A DNA stretch of 64,000 nucleotides from Agelas oroides (GCA_949130485.1 OX422192.1:4720085-4784084); one strand, 5' to 3'; numbered from the stretch's first letter, positions 33,501-48,500 are shown. The notes: generated by a model not told the origin, from the sequence alone. A program made the numbers and translations.

Positions 33501-36500
33501 CACTGTGTTGCTCAGGGATCTCTATTCTCAAAACTCTCCGCCAGAATGACAGGAATGATGAAACACGTTCACTGTTGCATCAGTTTGCATGTGTGTGTTG
33601 TTTATGTGCAGCTAATATTAAATACTAACATCATAGCTTTACAGGCATACAAACAAAAATTGCGAGGGAAATTTTCACTGATGCAAATTTTCGCGGAAAA
33701 GCATCCAGACTCTTCAGAAGAAATTTTCACGGTTTTATTTTCGTGGAACGCGAAACGCTCTGACCACACCCCTACCGGTTGATGTGACATCTTCAGACCG
33801 TCTCTTACGGTTTCTGCTCATTAACTTTGATTCTTTAGAGTGTCTGTATTACGATTGAGCTTGAGTACTACTAGAAAGCTTAAAAGCATTGAGAAAATGC
33901 AGTGATAATACAAATGTTCATGCATTACGGACACAAAAGAAATTTCAAGAAACTTCCTTTCACAAGTTTTGGCTCTGCCCCTGAAACATGCACACAGCCG
34001 CATTAAGTGTGAAAATGTATTAGGGAAAATGGGGCCCAAAATTTTCAAATGTCTCTCAGGTCAGTTCTGAGGTCATTATTAGTACGTACTGAGTAGTTCA
34101 GTTTAAGCATACTGTCTGAAGCTTTGCACAATTAATAGTGTAGACATAGATACCGTATAGCGGGAAATTTTCGCTGGGTGCAAATTTTCGCGATTTTCGC
34201 AGACAGACCTGCTTCCACGAAAATAAAAACCGTGAAAAAATGAACTAAGATGGAAATTGATAGCGTCATTACGTGCATACGTCGAGTGCCCATGTGAACG
34301 AGATGGTTCTCTACAGTCTGTCTGCCCTCTAAATGGTTGCTGTAAAGAAGAATCAGCTTGCTACCGTACAAAATACCAACTTAAATTTATACATACCTAG
34401 CTTGCTGTTTGTGTGCTACACTACCAAAGCACAATGACCATGCAACTCTGTGAATGACAGTTTGTGGGACAAGTCCTCAACATTCTGTGGCTGTAATCAG
34501 CAACCACACAGGCACAACTCTTATAGATTGCAGTAATTTTAATTCCGCAATAATTGTTTGCTTAATGGGGTTTTTAGGAACCCCTGCAAACCCTCCCGGC
34601 TATACCTGTGTGTCCACTCTGATCTCATGCAAACTTGTGGGTAGGATTATAGTACATAACATACCCACAGAACTGCATAAACTTTGACCAAACCGATAAC
34701 GACACTGACCTAATGAGGGATAAAGAGTGTGTTTTTTTACAATGATAAAGTGCAAAAAGAGTAGAAGAAATAAAACTATGAGGAGAACTTCATGATCTAG
34801 CTAGGATCAATGAACCTCTGAATACTAGTCAGATGCTTTTACTACTTAGCCATTGTAAACTATGCAGTGGTATGTATAGCTGCTTTATTCATTTTGTCAA
34901 TACATAACATACTATTCAAACCAAGCCTCGATCTAAGCAGTTAAATTCGGCAGCCTTCTTGGCAGAGCTAATTAGCCTGATAACAAGCTTGAGGTCACCT
35001 GCCATGTACTAGTGTTGGTGGCCATGTACTAGTGTTGGTGGCCATGTACTAGTGTTGGTGGCAATATACGACTCATTTAAGTTGATTGTCATGATGTTTG
35101 ATTCACTTGTGAGTGAGTGCAGCTGCATGTTTGCAGATATACAGTAGATTCCTCTACATCCATTTTGTACACAACTGTAAGTCAATGATCACTGATGCAT
35201 GGACTAACAAAAGATTTGCTGTATACAGTGTGTTTTTAATTTAAGAACAGTCAATGAACCACATCTTCCCAAAAGGCCTAGATGTTATGTAAAGTCGCCC
35301 ACTGCACAGGACATGTTTCGGCCAATACCAGGCCTCAACCACTGCACTGCAGTGGTCAAGAAATGGGGACTGCTATCTCATGCAGAGAATGCAGTCAGGG
35401 GAATGGCCTTATCCAAAAGGTCAATAGAAACTCCTGCTCTTCTCTTCATCTCTTCGTGTAGCCAGTGGCGTAGCTAGAAGCTGACAGTTGGTAGGGCACA
35501 AGTACAGACTGGGAACGAGACATGTACTTGGGTAGGCGTGGTTTGTAGACACATGTCTGTCGTACTCAGTAGACGAAGAGAAGCCCAGCGTGCCTGGCGG
35601 TTGCTCGAATGAAGCTACGTACGTACAGCACTGTTACAATGGCGGTTGTATAGCTCCAGTAAGTGAGAAAGCCGGACGGTAGGGCTCCAGTTGGTAGGGC
35701 ACCTGCAGCAGTTGGTAGGGCCTAGGCCCTACCAGGCCCTACCTTAGCTACGCCACTGCGTGTAGCTGTCCTTTGTGTAGCTGTCTTTTGTTCAAATTTG
35801 GTAGCAGTCCTAATCGTCACGTATTAGTGATGTGCAAAGATGTGCATGCGAACAAGCATACATGTGTTGTTAAAAGTCCAAGAACTGGGAAATAACTGCT
35901 ATGTGGGATGAAATATGAACTATTAATTTTTGCATTAAATTGCAAGAATAAGTAGTTTGTTGATTAGTCACTAATACTGTAAAAAGTGATGTCACACTAA
36001 TGCAGTTTACGTTGTTGTTTTTTTAATGATTGTCATGCTCAGTTTTATAACTTTTTCCAGCTCATCAGTCTCACGCTAAAATTTAAATATCATACTTGGT
36101 TAATATACTGAGAACATATTCGGAGCATAGCTGTATAGAAAAATTCTCTAACATTTGAGCATAATTTCGTCAGGCCTAGATATTAATGAGAGCTTTTCAG
36201 GTAGTATTTCCAAAATGATTGTAAAGATACGTAAGTTACCATCAACCTACTTACGGGATTTTCACTTTCTCTTTCAAATCTCCAAGGCTAGGTGGTTCTA
36301 ATGGCTGTAATAGCTCTGGTGTCTCCAGTAGTTCCAGTGGCACTGGGGTCTCCATTGGCTCTAGTGTCTGTAGTAGCTCTTGTTTCCCTAGTGATTCCAG
36401 TGGCACTGGGGTCTCCATTGGCTCTACTGATTCCACTGGGTCTAGTGGTTCCAATGTCTCTAGTAGCTCCATTGTCTCCAGTGGCTCTAGCTGTTCCAAT

Positions 36501-39500
36501 GTCTCCAGTGGTTCTAGTATTTCCAGTGGCTCCAGGATCTCTGGTGGCTCCAGTCTATCTGGTGGCTCCAGTGGCTTTGGTAGCTCCAGTGCCTTCGGTG
36601 GTTGTGGCTCTGCTGGCTCCAGTGGCTCTGACGGCTTTGGTGGCTCCAATGGCTTCCATACCTCCAACGGTTCTGGTGGCCCTAGTGGCTGTGTTGGCTC
36701 TAATCGCCCTTGTGGTTCTAGTAGCTCACTGGAACAAATGGTTGCTTCCTCTTCTTTTGGCTCTGCTGCAAATCATAAATAAGATTATTAGCCTGGTAAT
36801 GATGAATACTACAAGTGCAAAAAGTGCTAAATTTTAGATGATTAGGTTTATTTTACTAAAATGGGTCTGGAAAGAGTACATTGTTGGAACAATCTACCAA
36901 AGTTGGCTAGTGATTATGGTTATTTCCTATTAAATTTCTGGTTTGTCCCACGTACAAGAAGGGGCTGCCTGAACTATTGTTGGTGACAGAGAACATGAAG
37001 TAGCCTCCGATTCCCAGGCCTTACCATATCCAGTTGTTGGTTGCTTGCAATAACAAAAACAGAGGATGAACATTTTATCATGTGAATGACATCAATGTCA
37101 ACCTAGGTAGACAGAAGGAGGGAGGGTCCCCAAAACAAAAGAACATGTTTGCTCAATGATCTTTGTCCTGTATAATTGCTTCATAAATGATTGGAACTCT
37201 AACACACAAATCGACGCCGCAAGAAAAGGCCTCAAACATGTTGTGTCATTCAAGGGCCCCTCATCCTCTGTCAATCTGATAGACATTCACTTTATTCACA
37301 CTCTGTAAGCAATCAAAACTAGATGTTGGGAAGGCTTGGGAACAAGACTAAACAAGAAGGCCTTACCTCAGTACACTGGCAGAGATGGTCAGGGAGGCTT
37401 AAACCGTCATCAGTGACTAAGATGTTACCAGTGTACAAAGTGGTAGCAGGGTATAACCTACAAGGAAGAATGCTTCCTCCCCCAAAGATTTTGACTGTAT
37501 TCTTATCATAGTTAGTATACGGCGCAAAAAGTTTTAATAAACGAAATGCATTCAACCACATCCCATTAGAAATTTCGTGTTGCTATTAGTGCAGTATGCC
37601 CACTCCCCAAAATTTCACATATCACTTTTGCACCACACAATTTCTCCTTTCTCAATACTTCCTCTGAAACATTCAGTGCTCTTGATGAAATTCTGGGAGG
37701 AATATGAGTTCCCTACACCAACCACATGGAGTGAAAATTAATTTGCCAGCGACAAAATGTTTTTGTGCTACTGTGAAGGGCTACTCTTCTCCAGATGAAT
37801 GCCCGTGATCAACATCACAGCTCCTAGCTATGATACTGAGCAGAGGGCTGAATGCAAATCTATCTTTTTTCCAGAGAAAAGAGGCCGGTTAATGTTGCCA
37901 GGATAAAACAAATTTCTAAACACGATCGACATCAGAGATCTACAAATACTGACAAACCAGTCAGCATAAGCCCAGTGTGTGTGCAATAGGGATAGGCCTA
38001 TTTGGCGGAAGTGTTGGATACAAGAGTACAATGTAAGAAAATTAAGCATGCAATGTGCTAGCCATTGTATAGGGGTAATTTTTTTTTTGCCAGGGACAAA
38101 TTTTCAGCGGTTTCACCAGTTGAAGACAAAAGTTATGTGCTACCAACCTGAGATCAAAAAATGTAAAAAAAAAAAAGAATCAGAAAAATCTTTCCAAGCT
38201 ATGGTAGGTCTGAGTGTGATAAGTTGATAGGTGGGGTTTCACCAACAATCAATTGGCAACAATAACATTTTATTGCATTTACTAGGTATACCACCAGGTT
38301 TACCTAACTTCTCCTTGGTGAAATACACAGCTATACATTCAAGAAAGGTTCAGGTGTGGTAATAAAATTGTGCCGCTTAAAGTGAAGTTATTGAGCTTCA
38401 GCTCAACCAGTTTTGCTTTTAGGTCTGTGCCACACTAATTTTACTCCCAAGCAGAAAAATCAAACACGGTCTAAAGCATAACTGGAGTCTTTTGTGATCA
38501 GTGCAATATATAGGCACTGCATCACAATTCAATAGCCATGTAGATGCTTGACATGCATGCTATTACTGATGTGGCTTATACTGTACGTACTTTTACTCAA
38601 GAGTGTTTTTGCTTTCCCTGGAGATAGGAGCTGAGCGTATGTTCTCATCCGCTCGACTTTTACTCCCATCTCGCAAACATGTTTCATAAGAACTTTGTGC
38701 ATCCTTGGGAATGTGCATGTGCTGCTGAAGATTTCATCCAATGCCTTTGTAGATTCCTCTAGGAAGTCTTTTATGTCTGTTAAAAGAGAGGCCACATTTA
38801 CAAGTACATTTCTTAATGCTATACTCTAGCTATAACAATAACACTATAGTCACCTATAGGTATCGTGATGTTAAGGTACAGCAACCCATTAACACCCTAC
38901 ATGATTAAGGCCACAAAGTGCAGTGTAAGGTGACTAAGCTTATACTGCGCACAAGTAAACTAGGTTCTAGTGATCAGTACAATGTCATGGTAGAGGATGA
39001 AACAACCTGATTCAAGTTGACGAGGTCCAAATTCAGTCTTTTTGTCTTTCACTTTCTCAACACACTGAAAACGAAAGGCAGCCACCAATTCCCGAGCTTC
39101 CATTTTTCCAAAGTGTTGAGGTTTTGAATGCTGAAGTATATAAATATAAGATGTAAGATTACAATTTGCAATCATATGCATGCTGCCATTTCTTCAGAAT
39201 GTTTAACATGAAAAGGCAGGCAGAGGTGGCTAACAGTAGAATATGCCAAGTAAAGGATCAGTGTTGGATACCACAAAACTCAGACATTCATAAGCAGCAA
39301 GGTAAGCCACACAGATACTTGGTTGTAAGGTGGAGTCCACTGTATCTGATAAAACTGGTGCTACAGTTGACATGACAGCCTAAAACATTTTAGCTCTTTA
39401 TATGTATCTCCCTCTTACGTATAACTCTTTTGTGGTACAATTATGCTTGCATAATTGTTACAACCCAAGATGAAAGAAAAGTAATAGAATGAATTTAAGT

Positions 39501-42500
39501 ACCAAATACGCCCCCAAGAAAGATTCTAATTGGAAGAATTTGCAGGCAAACAATGACACACTAATGGTTTTAGGTAAGGTGTTACAGTAAACTGTTGTCA
39601 CTGAGTAGGTTCTGTGGAACAGGCATATCATAGGTGGGGGAAACAGGAGGCCTGGAGGCCTGGCTCCCACAGTTTTTCATACAGTACATATAATAACTGC
39701 TTAGTGGTCATTCTTGCACTCACAGAAGACTAGTCACTTACGCCTGTGAATTCCTCAAATTTAGTACTAGCTTGAGTATGAATCTGTACTAGTACCTGCA
39801 GCTACATTGTCGGAAGGCTTGCTGCAAGCCACACTGTCCAAACCTTAGCACCATGAGTTTATTACATCAAGTGTATGCAACTCCCATATATGGTTTCTCT
39901 AATACTCATCGGAAGATGATAAAACATTCAGAGAGTGTGAGGCACATCACTCCTTTGCTGCCCTAAGAGCAGGCAGAGTGTTGAGAAAAGCAAGAGGGCA
40001 CTAGGGAAACCCAATGTACAATAAGCCTAGTAATGGGATGGTAGTAAATGTTTAATAGTATATTCACCATACAGCTGCAATCTGGACAGCACAACATAGG
40101 TGATCAACAGTGAATATGATAAGCTGTGAAAACACAGCTGCAGTGAAATAGCAGGAATTTTGCTACAGGGTTCACACTAGCCTCGTTCCCAGGCCTTCCC
40201 CGGCTCCAGTTTTTGATCGCTTGCAGTATGCAAAAACGGAGCATACTGCAAGCGATCAAAAACTGGAGCCGGGGAAGGCCTGGGAACGAGGCTAGTTCAC
40301 ACAGCTTATGTACATTAGTAGCTAGAATGGCTTCATATTAAGAACTACATTATACTGTCTAGATGTTAGGCATGGAAACTATGCACAACACTTTTATTGT
40401 TAGAAAGGCTAAAAGAAATGAGCCAGCAATTGAAACATACGATAACATGTATGCCTAAATACAGTTATGACCATGCCAGTGGTTAGTGTTGATACACTCA
40501 TCAAACTAGTTTGCCCAAATACAGACTCATGCACAAGCAATTTCTCAGCATCTAATTCTCATGTAGGTAAAGTGGTTTCATTTGAACTAGCTACCCAGGT
40601 ATTTCTATAGGTTCTTCAGTTAAAGTCCTCTGCAGCTTTTGTGGACATCTTGGGGTGCAGTTTTACTTTGTAATAAGCATTACTGGTTGTGCATGATCTA
40701 ACTACTACTATATCATGCCTGATCAGCAATACAAAACTATTCCATTTGAAGTAGGACCAGTTTCACATGACATGAATTATTGCGAGTTGTACAGCACACT
40801 ACTACCTTCTCACAGGAATGCATACTGAGAATTTAGATACAGCAGATTTCTGGCTTACTTAAACACTTTATTAGATTATGTTATGCTATGCTATATGAAT
40901 AACCTGAAGATCTATTGGATATGATTCGGTGATCTCCTCATTGACCTGTGGGTTATCCTTCAACTCCTTTCTTAGACCAGCAATGGATGTAAGGTAGTGC
41001 AATTTTGACATCAGCTGTTGTTGATCACCTAAGTAGATGGAAGATAAAGGATTTATAATTTATGACTTTATGTTCTATGACTGGTTTTCATTGTTGAGAC
41101 GTACACATAAATACTACTACAAACTTCTGTTAAGTGTCTACACAGCGGGTGTAATGGTTTTGTAGCCATAGACCTGGCTGCATCACTCTTACATACATTA
41201 GCCAGCCGTCTGTTGTACCAAACAAATAGACACCAATAGTAGTTGCTCTCTGAATATTAGTCACATGTAAAAAAGTTGGTGCATCTGATCAAGCAAACAC
41301 AGTGTGTGGAAAGGCAGCACTGGCTTGATAGCCATCAACATCTACTAGCATACAGTGCCAGCATAACTGGGTGAGCCTGACTGCGTGAGTATTCTACAAG
41401 CAGTGCATGCAGTTAGAATGTAATAGGTTACGTACAGAAGTTGGAGATGCATGGATTTCCAGATCATGCAGTCAACTATTGTACTGTCATAAATTTTGTC
41501 AGAGAGTTGGTATACGGTATACTCTCTATGTAGGAATAGGGTGAACATGTTGACCACAAACATGCAGTTTGCACCCAGCCTTAATTCCTCTTTAAGTGCT
41601 AGCATTCAACTCCATACGTAGGGACAAGATGTTAAGGGCTGTCCTGGAACTGGCACCTGGGTTGTTCCACTATGCTCACTCTGTCTATACTCTTTGCCAT
41701 CAATCTTTTATTGGGCAGATAGAACCATCCAGTCAGCAGAAGGTGTGCAACAAGGGGATCCTTTGGGGCCTCTTCTCTTCTGCCTTACCATTCACAGCCT
41801 GTGCTCTCAACTGGTGTCAGAACCTGAATGATGGCATGCTTGGGGGAGGCATGGAAGACCTTAGGCATGACTTGGAAGTAGTGGAACAAAAGGGGGCTGA
41901 GATTGGAGTTACAACAGTCAGAAGGTTGAAATCAATCCTGACATCAAGGATTCCATCCTGCTCTTTCTCCCAGGAGCCTGTGAGGTAGACCCAACGGAGG
42001 CAACACTGTTGGGGTCTCCAATCGGTGATGTGTCCTCAATCTCTGACAAGACCAACCAACTGAGAAGGATGGGGGACAGGCTGCAACACCTCTCCGCTCA
42101 TGACATTATTCTGCTCCTGAAGCACTCTTTCACCATTCCAAAACTGCTATACTGCCTCCGAACAGCACCCTGCTTCCGATCACCCAGACTCCAGGATTAT
42201 GATGATCTGCTTAAGAAGATTTTGAGCGGTATCACTTTAGTGAAGGAGACCCTGCATGGACACAGGCAACACTCCCAGTGAAATGGGGAAGACTTGGTAT
42301 CCAATGTGCCATGCACCTTGCACCTTGTTGCTGTCTCCCATGACCTTGTCCGGCATATTGTGTCATCTCACCTCTATGTGGGTCTCCTTCCTAATCGAGG
42401 CAAAGCAGAAGACTTATGGTCTGAAGACCATGATCAGCCACCTCCTGGGGGAGTTGCCGAGCAACGTCAGAAGATCTGGGACAAACTCATTGAGACAAGG

Positions 42501-45500
42501 CATCTTCCATTGCTGACACCCTCTTGGACAATGCACCTGACTCTAAAGCCTGTGCATGTTTACTCACTTCTACTGTTAAAGAATCTGGAGCATGGTTGAA
42601 TGTCCTACCAATCTCATCACTCGGTCTCCGCATGGACAATGACGCTATCAGAGTAGCGGTTGGGCTTCGTCTTGGTGCTCTGCTATGCAGACCCCACACA
42701 TGCCATGATTGTGATGCACAGGTTGACATCCAGGCATCACATGGGCTTAGTTGTCGACAGAGTGAGGGTTACCACCATTGCCACACTGCTATGATAATTC
42801 ATCGGACATTGACCTCTGCTAAAGTTCCATCTCGCCTCAAGCCACCTGGTCTCCATCGTTCAGATGGGAAATGCCCTGACGGAATTACCATGATCCCATG
42901 GAGGAATGGTAAGCTTTTGGTTTGTGACACTACAAGTTCAGACACCTTTGCCCCCTCATATGTCTCGAGAGCTACCAGTGAGGCAGGAGCAGTGGCTGCT
43001 CTGGCAGAGGACAGGAAGAGAACCAAATATACATGCTTGGAACTAAGTTCACCCCAATTGCCATTGAGACCTCAGGGGATTTTGACCCACTGACACAACA
43101 GTTTTTAAAGGACCTTGGCAATCAGCTCAGACAGGTTACCGATGACCAAAACTCCTATACCTACCTTATCCAGAGGCTGTCCGTGTGTCAGTGCAGAGAG
43201 GACATGCAGCATCAGTTCTGGGAACAATTGGACACCCACATTCTGATAACATTTGTTAATGTTATCTTTGCAATCATTTTTTCCTTTATTCATTCGTTCT
43301 TTCTTTCCTTATATTAACTTTTTTCCTTCTTTCTTTTCTCCTTTTTTCCTTCTTTCTTTCTTTTTTTCTTTCTTTGTTTATTTCTTTCTTTCTGTCTTTA
43401 TTTCTTTGTCTTTCTCGTTCTTTATTCAAACAACAACTCAAGTTTGGTATGATTACTCATTGAGGTTTTAGCACGAAACTGCAGTGTGCAGGTCCACAAA
43501 CACTCAGCGTCTTCATAACTTCAACTGAACCGAAGCCAAGCTCTTCCAGCGCAGTGCGTAGGATGCCATTTCTTTAATTATGTATGCATGCAGACACGTA
43601 CTCTCGTTCTAAAACAACAAATCACTACTTTTGGACTGGAAATGAGCGATTTCTGCAAGCACCAAGGGGTCTGTCACGGCACGTCTCGGCGTACGAGATT
43701 TTGAAATCCACTGGATTTCACATGGATTTCAGGTTGGATTTCTAGATTTCAAAGTGGATTTCTGGATTTTGTTTGAAAGCATATTATTTCTATGAACCAC
43801 ATTCCTCTCGGCCTAGATGCACACAGGTACTTCACCTCTAAGCAGTACACACTACATGCATATATGCATACTTCGTGCATATATGCATACTAAGCATGCA
43901 TGGCATAATGCAATTACATCACCTCGGAAATATGACCTTTGTACCCAACTGAAGATCAGTTGAGTACAAAGGTCATTCACTGTGCGCTGATGCAGTGCTT
44001 TTACATCCCGTGCACGTACATGTAAAATCCGGTGATGTAATTACTTTAAAGAATACGGATATTTGCGGAGTATTTTAATAGGATCCTGAGTCATTTTTGG
44101 ATTGGCTTTCCAGATGTCAGATTGGATTTCTGGATTTTTCGGTGGATTTCTGGATTTCAGATTGAATTTCCAGATTTCAAAACAGATATTTGGATTTCTG
44201 TTTGGATTTCTGATTTCATTATGGATTTCTGGATTCCAATTGGATTTCTGCCGACACTGTATGAGATTTCTTTCATGATGAACCCCTCAGCAAGCACAAG
44301 TAGCCATTGATTGCCTGGGTGGCAGGCCACAACACTATTGACAATACACATGTAAGACACTGCTAAGTACTAGGGAAACCTGGCAATGAGGCTAGCTAAC
44401 TACTATATCAAATCACGTTATTTGCAGACATGCTCATGAGAAATAAATTACGGGTTTACCCCAAATTTGGATGTTAACTCTCTCTTTATGCAATTTCACT
44501 CAAGGTGGCAGAGAACCCTGTTACTTTCAAGGTCGACAAACCTGGAATCCAAGCTCATAGACTTCTTTGTCTTGTTAAACTTTTAGCACACAGTCAGTTT
44601 GGGAGTCTTCAACCATTCACTGTCCGTAAAATTGGAGATTTTCCCAATTTCCTGTCGGCATTGGCATCCAATAATCAGTTTATAATTAAGTTAGTTAAGA
44701 TGTGGCCTGGCGGAACCCCTCATGTGGTGGTTGGAACTTTGAAGATAAGCTTAGATCGACTTAAAAAAAAAAAGGAGTTTAGTAGAGTGCTGTAGTGTCA
44801 GTAGATGTGAGTAGTGTGTAATGCCTGCTTGTGAAAGCAAGCTTGTGTCTAGAAGCAGCAGAAAGGCCACAGTGGCCAAGACTGTACTCCTTGGGCAGGC
44901 CCAGGTCTTGCGATTGTATGCCAAGCCTAGTAGGTGAGTGCTGGGCTGGGCTTTAACTAGAATTCGCAATATATCGTTGGTACTATGTTGCTGTAGACAA
45001 GAAAGCTGAAGAGTGGTTGTGTGGAACAGAGCCGTGAGTTGTTTAGCAACATAAGGGGGAGAGGTGGGGCTAGTAATGTTTGCTTTCACTCGTGAATGAG
45101 CCCCTCCCGTAGACAAGCTGTGAATTTTTTGAAATGTGCATTCAATTTGGTGCAGTCAAAGTTGTCCATTCCAAGAGTAGTGACAAACATGAGTCTAGCC
45201 TGACTTTGAAAGTAGCTCTGAACAAAAGCTGGCACAGACTGATTTGAGATACATTGGTGGTTAGGACGCTACCTACAGTGAGCATGTAGATGCGTTCATC
45301 AAGTGGCAAATTTGGCTCATGAATATATTAATAAGCTACTAAAACCCTTTTTTAAAATTAGGCAAAGCACGATTGCCCTAAAGCAAACCCTAACCCTGAA
45401 ACTAGGAGTAACACTGGTCCTGACTGTAACCCAGGTTTATGTTTTTGTTAACCTCCGCCAAGTGACTTCCGGCGCCACCTTAACTGCAGTGAAGTCTGCA

Positions 45501-48500
45501 ATCAGCATTCAGAGAGCATGCAAATATCAAGGAAAAAAGAGAAGTAAGCAACATGGTATTAAATAGTATTGAATAATGAAGAAAGGATGTGTTTCTGGTA
45601 GCTGTGTAGGAGTAAGTAGACTATGACAGCTCAGAGCAGCCTCTACATGGCATGTTGGGTTCATATAAGTGGTAATCTGAAGCTTAAATTTGTGTATTCT
45701 CGGGCAGCAGGGATACACAAATCATATTTTCCGTCTGACTGATCATACTCTTAATCGTTTCATGCATAGTTGATGAACTCACAAATGCAAATGCAGCAAG
45801 GGGTACGTCTGTTAATTTGTACACTGTAATAACTGACAATCTGAGAAATAAAACACCAACAGCTGAATGATCAGTAATCAGCATCATTTTGAAATTTTGT
45901 AGGCTTCAGAGCTTTGAATTGGACCCCTCACTATTCTTGATATGTGCACCTTCTCTGTTGACTCTGTTGACTTACACTGACTACTTAAACTGCTTACTTG
46001 GATCTTTTGCATTTGATATGCCACATTCTTGCTCTATCTATCAATCAAAATTTTCACTATCTCACTTGCATACAAAAACAGTTTCATACTTCATGTTCAG
46101 GGTTTGAGGGGAGCCTGCATACAAGGTTGTCATGTGCTTCCTCATTCCATTCCCAGTGTACAGACTATATGCACATAGAAACATAAACAGTCCTCCTTCA
46201 AAGACTACATACTGACTTTTAGATAAGGCTGACTTTTTAGATTCTGGATTTGTCAAGTTGTAAGAAAAAAAAAATCCCAGAAAGCCTGGGTTCCAGGTTA
46301 AAAGTCAGCCACCTGACTGCATTCTGTGCATGAAATAGCAGTACCCATCACCCGATCACCCCAGCACAGCTGATGAGGCCTGGTATAGCCTACACAAACA
46401 CTCTTAATGCGCACTTTCCCACAATTACTTCCAGTCGGTTAGGCAGAGAATTTCCATGGCCCATTGATAATTTTGTGGTCACATTCGAACCTGTACTACC
46501 TGGATAGGGCTTGCATTTTACACTGATGAATGAATTGTATTTACTATTCCCTAGGATTCCATCGGACCCTTCCTCCTCTTACTGTAATAGTAGTAGTTTT
46601 GGTCTTTGTAACATGGAGCCAATAGGCTGGCTGTGTGGGCAACACACAAAAGAAGAGAACATGCAGTTGCCAGTGAGATTGCAGCATATCAGAATAAAGT
46701 AAGCAAATAAGTAGTCAGTATAACTCAGTAGAGAATGGATAGTTTGCTAACAGTGCACAAAACTCATGATGTGCAGAGCTTACTCAGCACAGAACTTTGA
46801 GCTTCATTCCATGTCTTTGCTGTCTCCAGTATGATTGTTTCCAGTATGGAAATATGTAGGGGGATGGCCTGGGAGATATTCCAGTTGGTCACATGCCCAG
46901 CATCCCCCCACCCCCACCCACCACCCACCCACCCCAAAGATGTATTCGACTAAGCTGTGGAAAGCTTGCTTGTGACCTAGTTACAACAGTAAGCTCAGAT
47001 ACTAAAACCTCTCTGTGTGCATGCTGTAGGTTTCTGTACGGGGCTGGATCAGGGGCTGTGTTAGGATAAGGGCTGTGTTAGGATAAGGGCTTTATACTTT
47101 GTATACATGTGTCTATGTGGAGATGGATAAAGACGGGGTCTTTTTGACTACAGCTGTCCTTCCTCTAGCAATTAAATACACTGTGGTAGCTAGGTGGAGA
47201 TCCCCTGCGGACGGGGTTGCGGGCCTGGGTGGGTTGACTGTACAAGCACTTTGCCTGAGCAGATACTCTCACTATCCACCACCTCAGCCTCCGGCTCAAT
47301 TATCTATTCACCAAGGGGGTATCCTATGGTTAACTTTGGAAATGGGAATGGGGCTGGGGCAAGGAAGTGCAGATTACCTATGTAAATGTTGTTGATTTTG
47401 TCAGTGATACTATCAGCCTAACAGACTGTGTTCCAACATGTTACAAGTTGATGTGTTCAGAGTAAAACGGTTTCAGAGGTACATGAAGTGCAATATTTAC
47501 AAGAACCTTATTATACGATTGTTGTAAATATTAACACATATACCTCAGAAAAAAATGAGTAGAAAATAGAGTTCCAGAAATGTGATATTATCTCTAAGAT
47601 TGTGTCAGAAACAAACTGGGCCTAAAATCCCAAAAATTTCCCCTGGGGGGATGCCCCAGACAGCTTTTCCCCAAACTCAAAAGCCTAGATAGAACCCTGA
47701 ATGGTGAGGTGTGCTCCCTGTCTCTTTGAACACGATAGGCGTATATATATATGTCTGATCTTTTATGAGCGCGAACGGCGTATTTACACGCCTGTGTTAT
47801 ATTCGGCCCCCTACCACATGAAGAAACGAAAGCTTAGGCACTCTTCGGGGTAAATCCCTTCTTATTTAGTGGTAATTGTTGAGGCCATGCCTTTTCACTT
47901 ACATCACTATCCAGGAAAAGTAGGAAGGGGCGGTGCTACTTTGTGCATCTACTGTGACTTGGCCTGTGCCAAACATGAAGCTTTTTCTCAAATCAAGAAA
48001 GCAAACGGCCTTCAGGTTTCACTTAAAACAGAAGTACTACCTTCAAATAACTTGGCTGAATCTGTTGTAACAAGTTGGAAATTCGGTACCGTTTCGAAAT
48101 GCTGGTAAGTTTAAATACGAGTATAGCGACGGGTAAATGGCTTCAAACAAGTACAAATAGCTTACCTAGCAGTGATCAGTTACTTAGATAAACTAGTCCA
48201 GCCTAGTTATGCACTATTTACGCAAATGAGGCCACTGGATATGCCTAGGGCTTCCTAAGCAACACTTGACACTTTGACCTCAGAGTGTAACGTTGATTGT
48301 GCAACAGCTGTCACAGTTAACTAACGGTGACGTAATTTTGCTTTTGCGTTCAAAGAGTTAAGTACGCTAGTTTTGTTCACAGTAGATCTAGTTTCTGCAT
48401 GTAGGTGTTCTCCACGAAACAGTCAACATTGTCAACATGGACGGCAAAACTTTAGTACCAATTAATTAGCTATTGACTAAAGTTCAAGGTTTACTGAGAA

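Noticed and set aside
35300..35345. Third hammerhead-like motif (GGCC stem and GAAACATGT on minus)
   Set aside because: The CUGANGA box is absent (TTGA only), so the core is not supported.
36292..36837. 181-codon plus-strand valine/leucine-rich ORF
   Set aside because: It is the antisense of the Leu-Glu-Pro exon, which has both splice sites and matching phases.
37319..37561. Possible Kelch-like exon (FGGGS)
   Set aside because: Overlaps a TIR element, only one glycine-rich match and no other Kelch feature.
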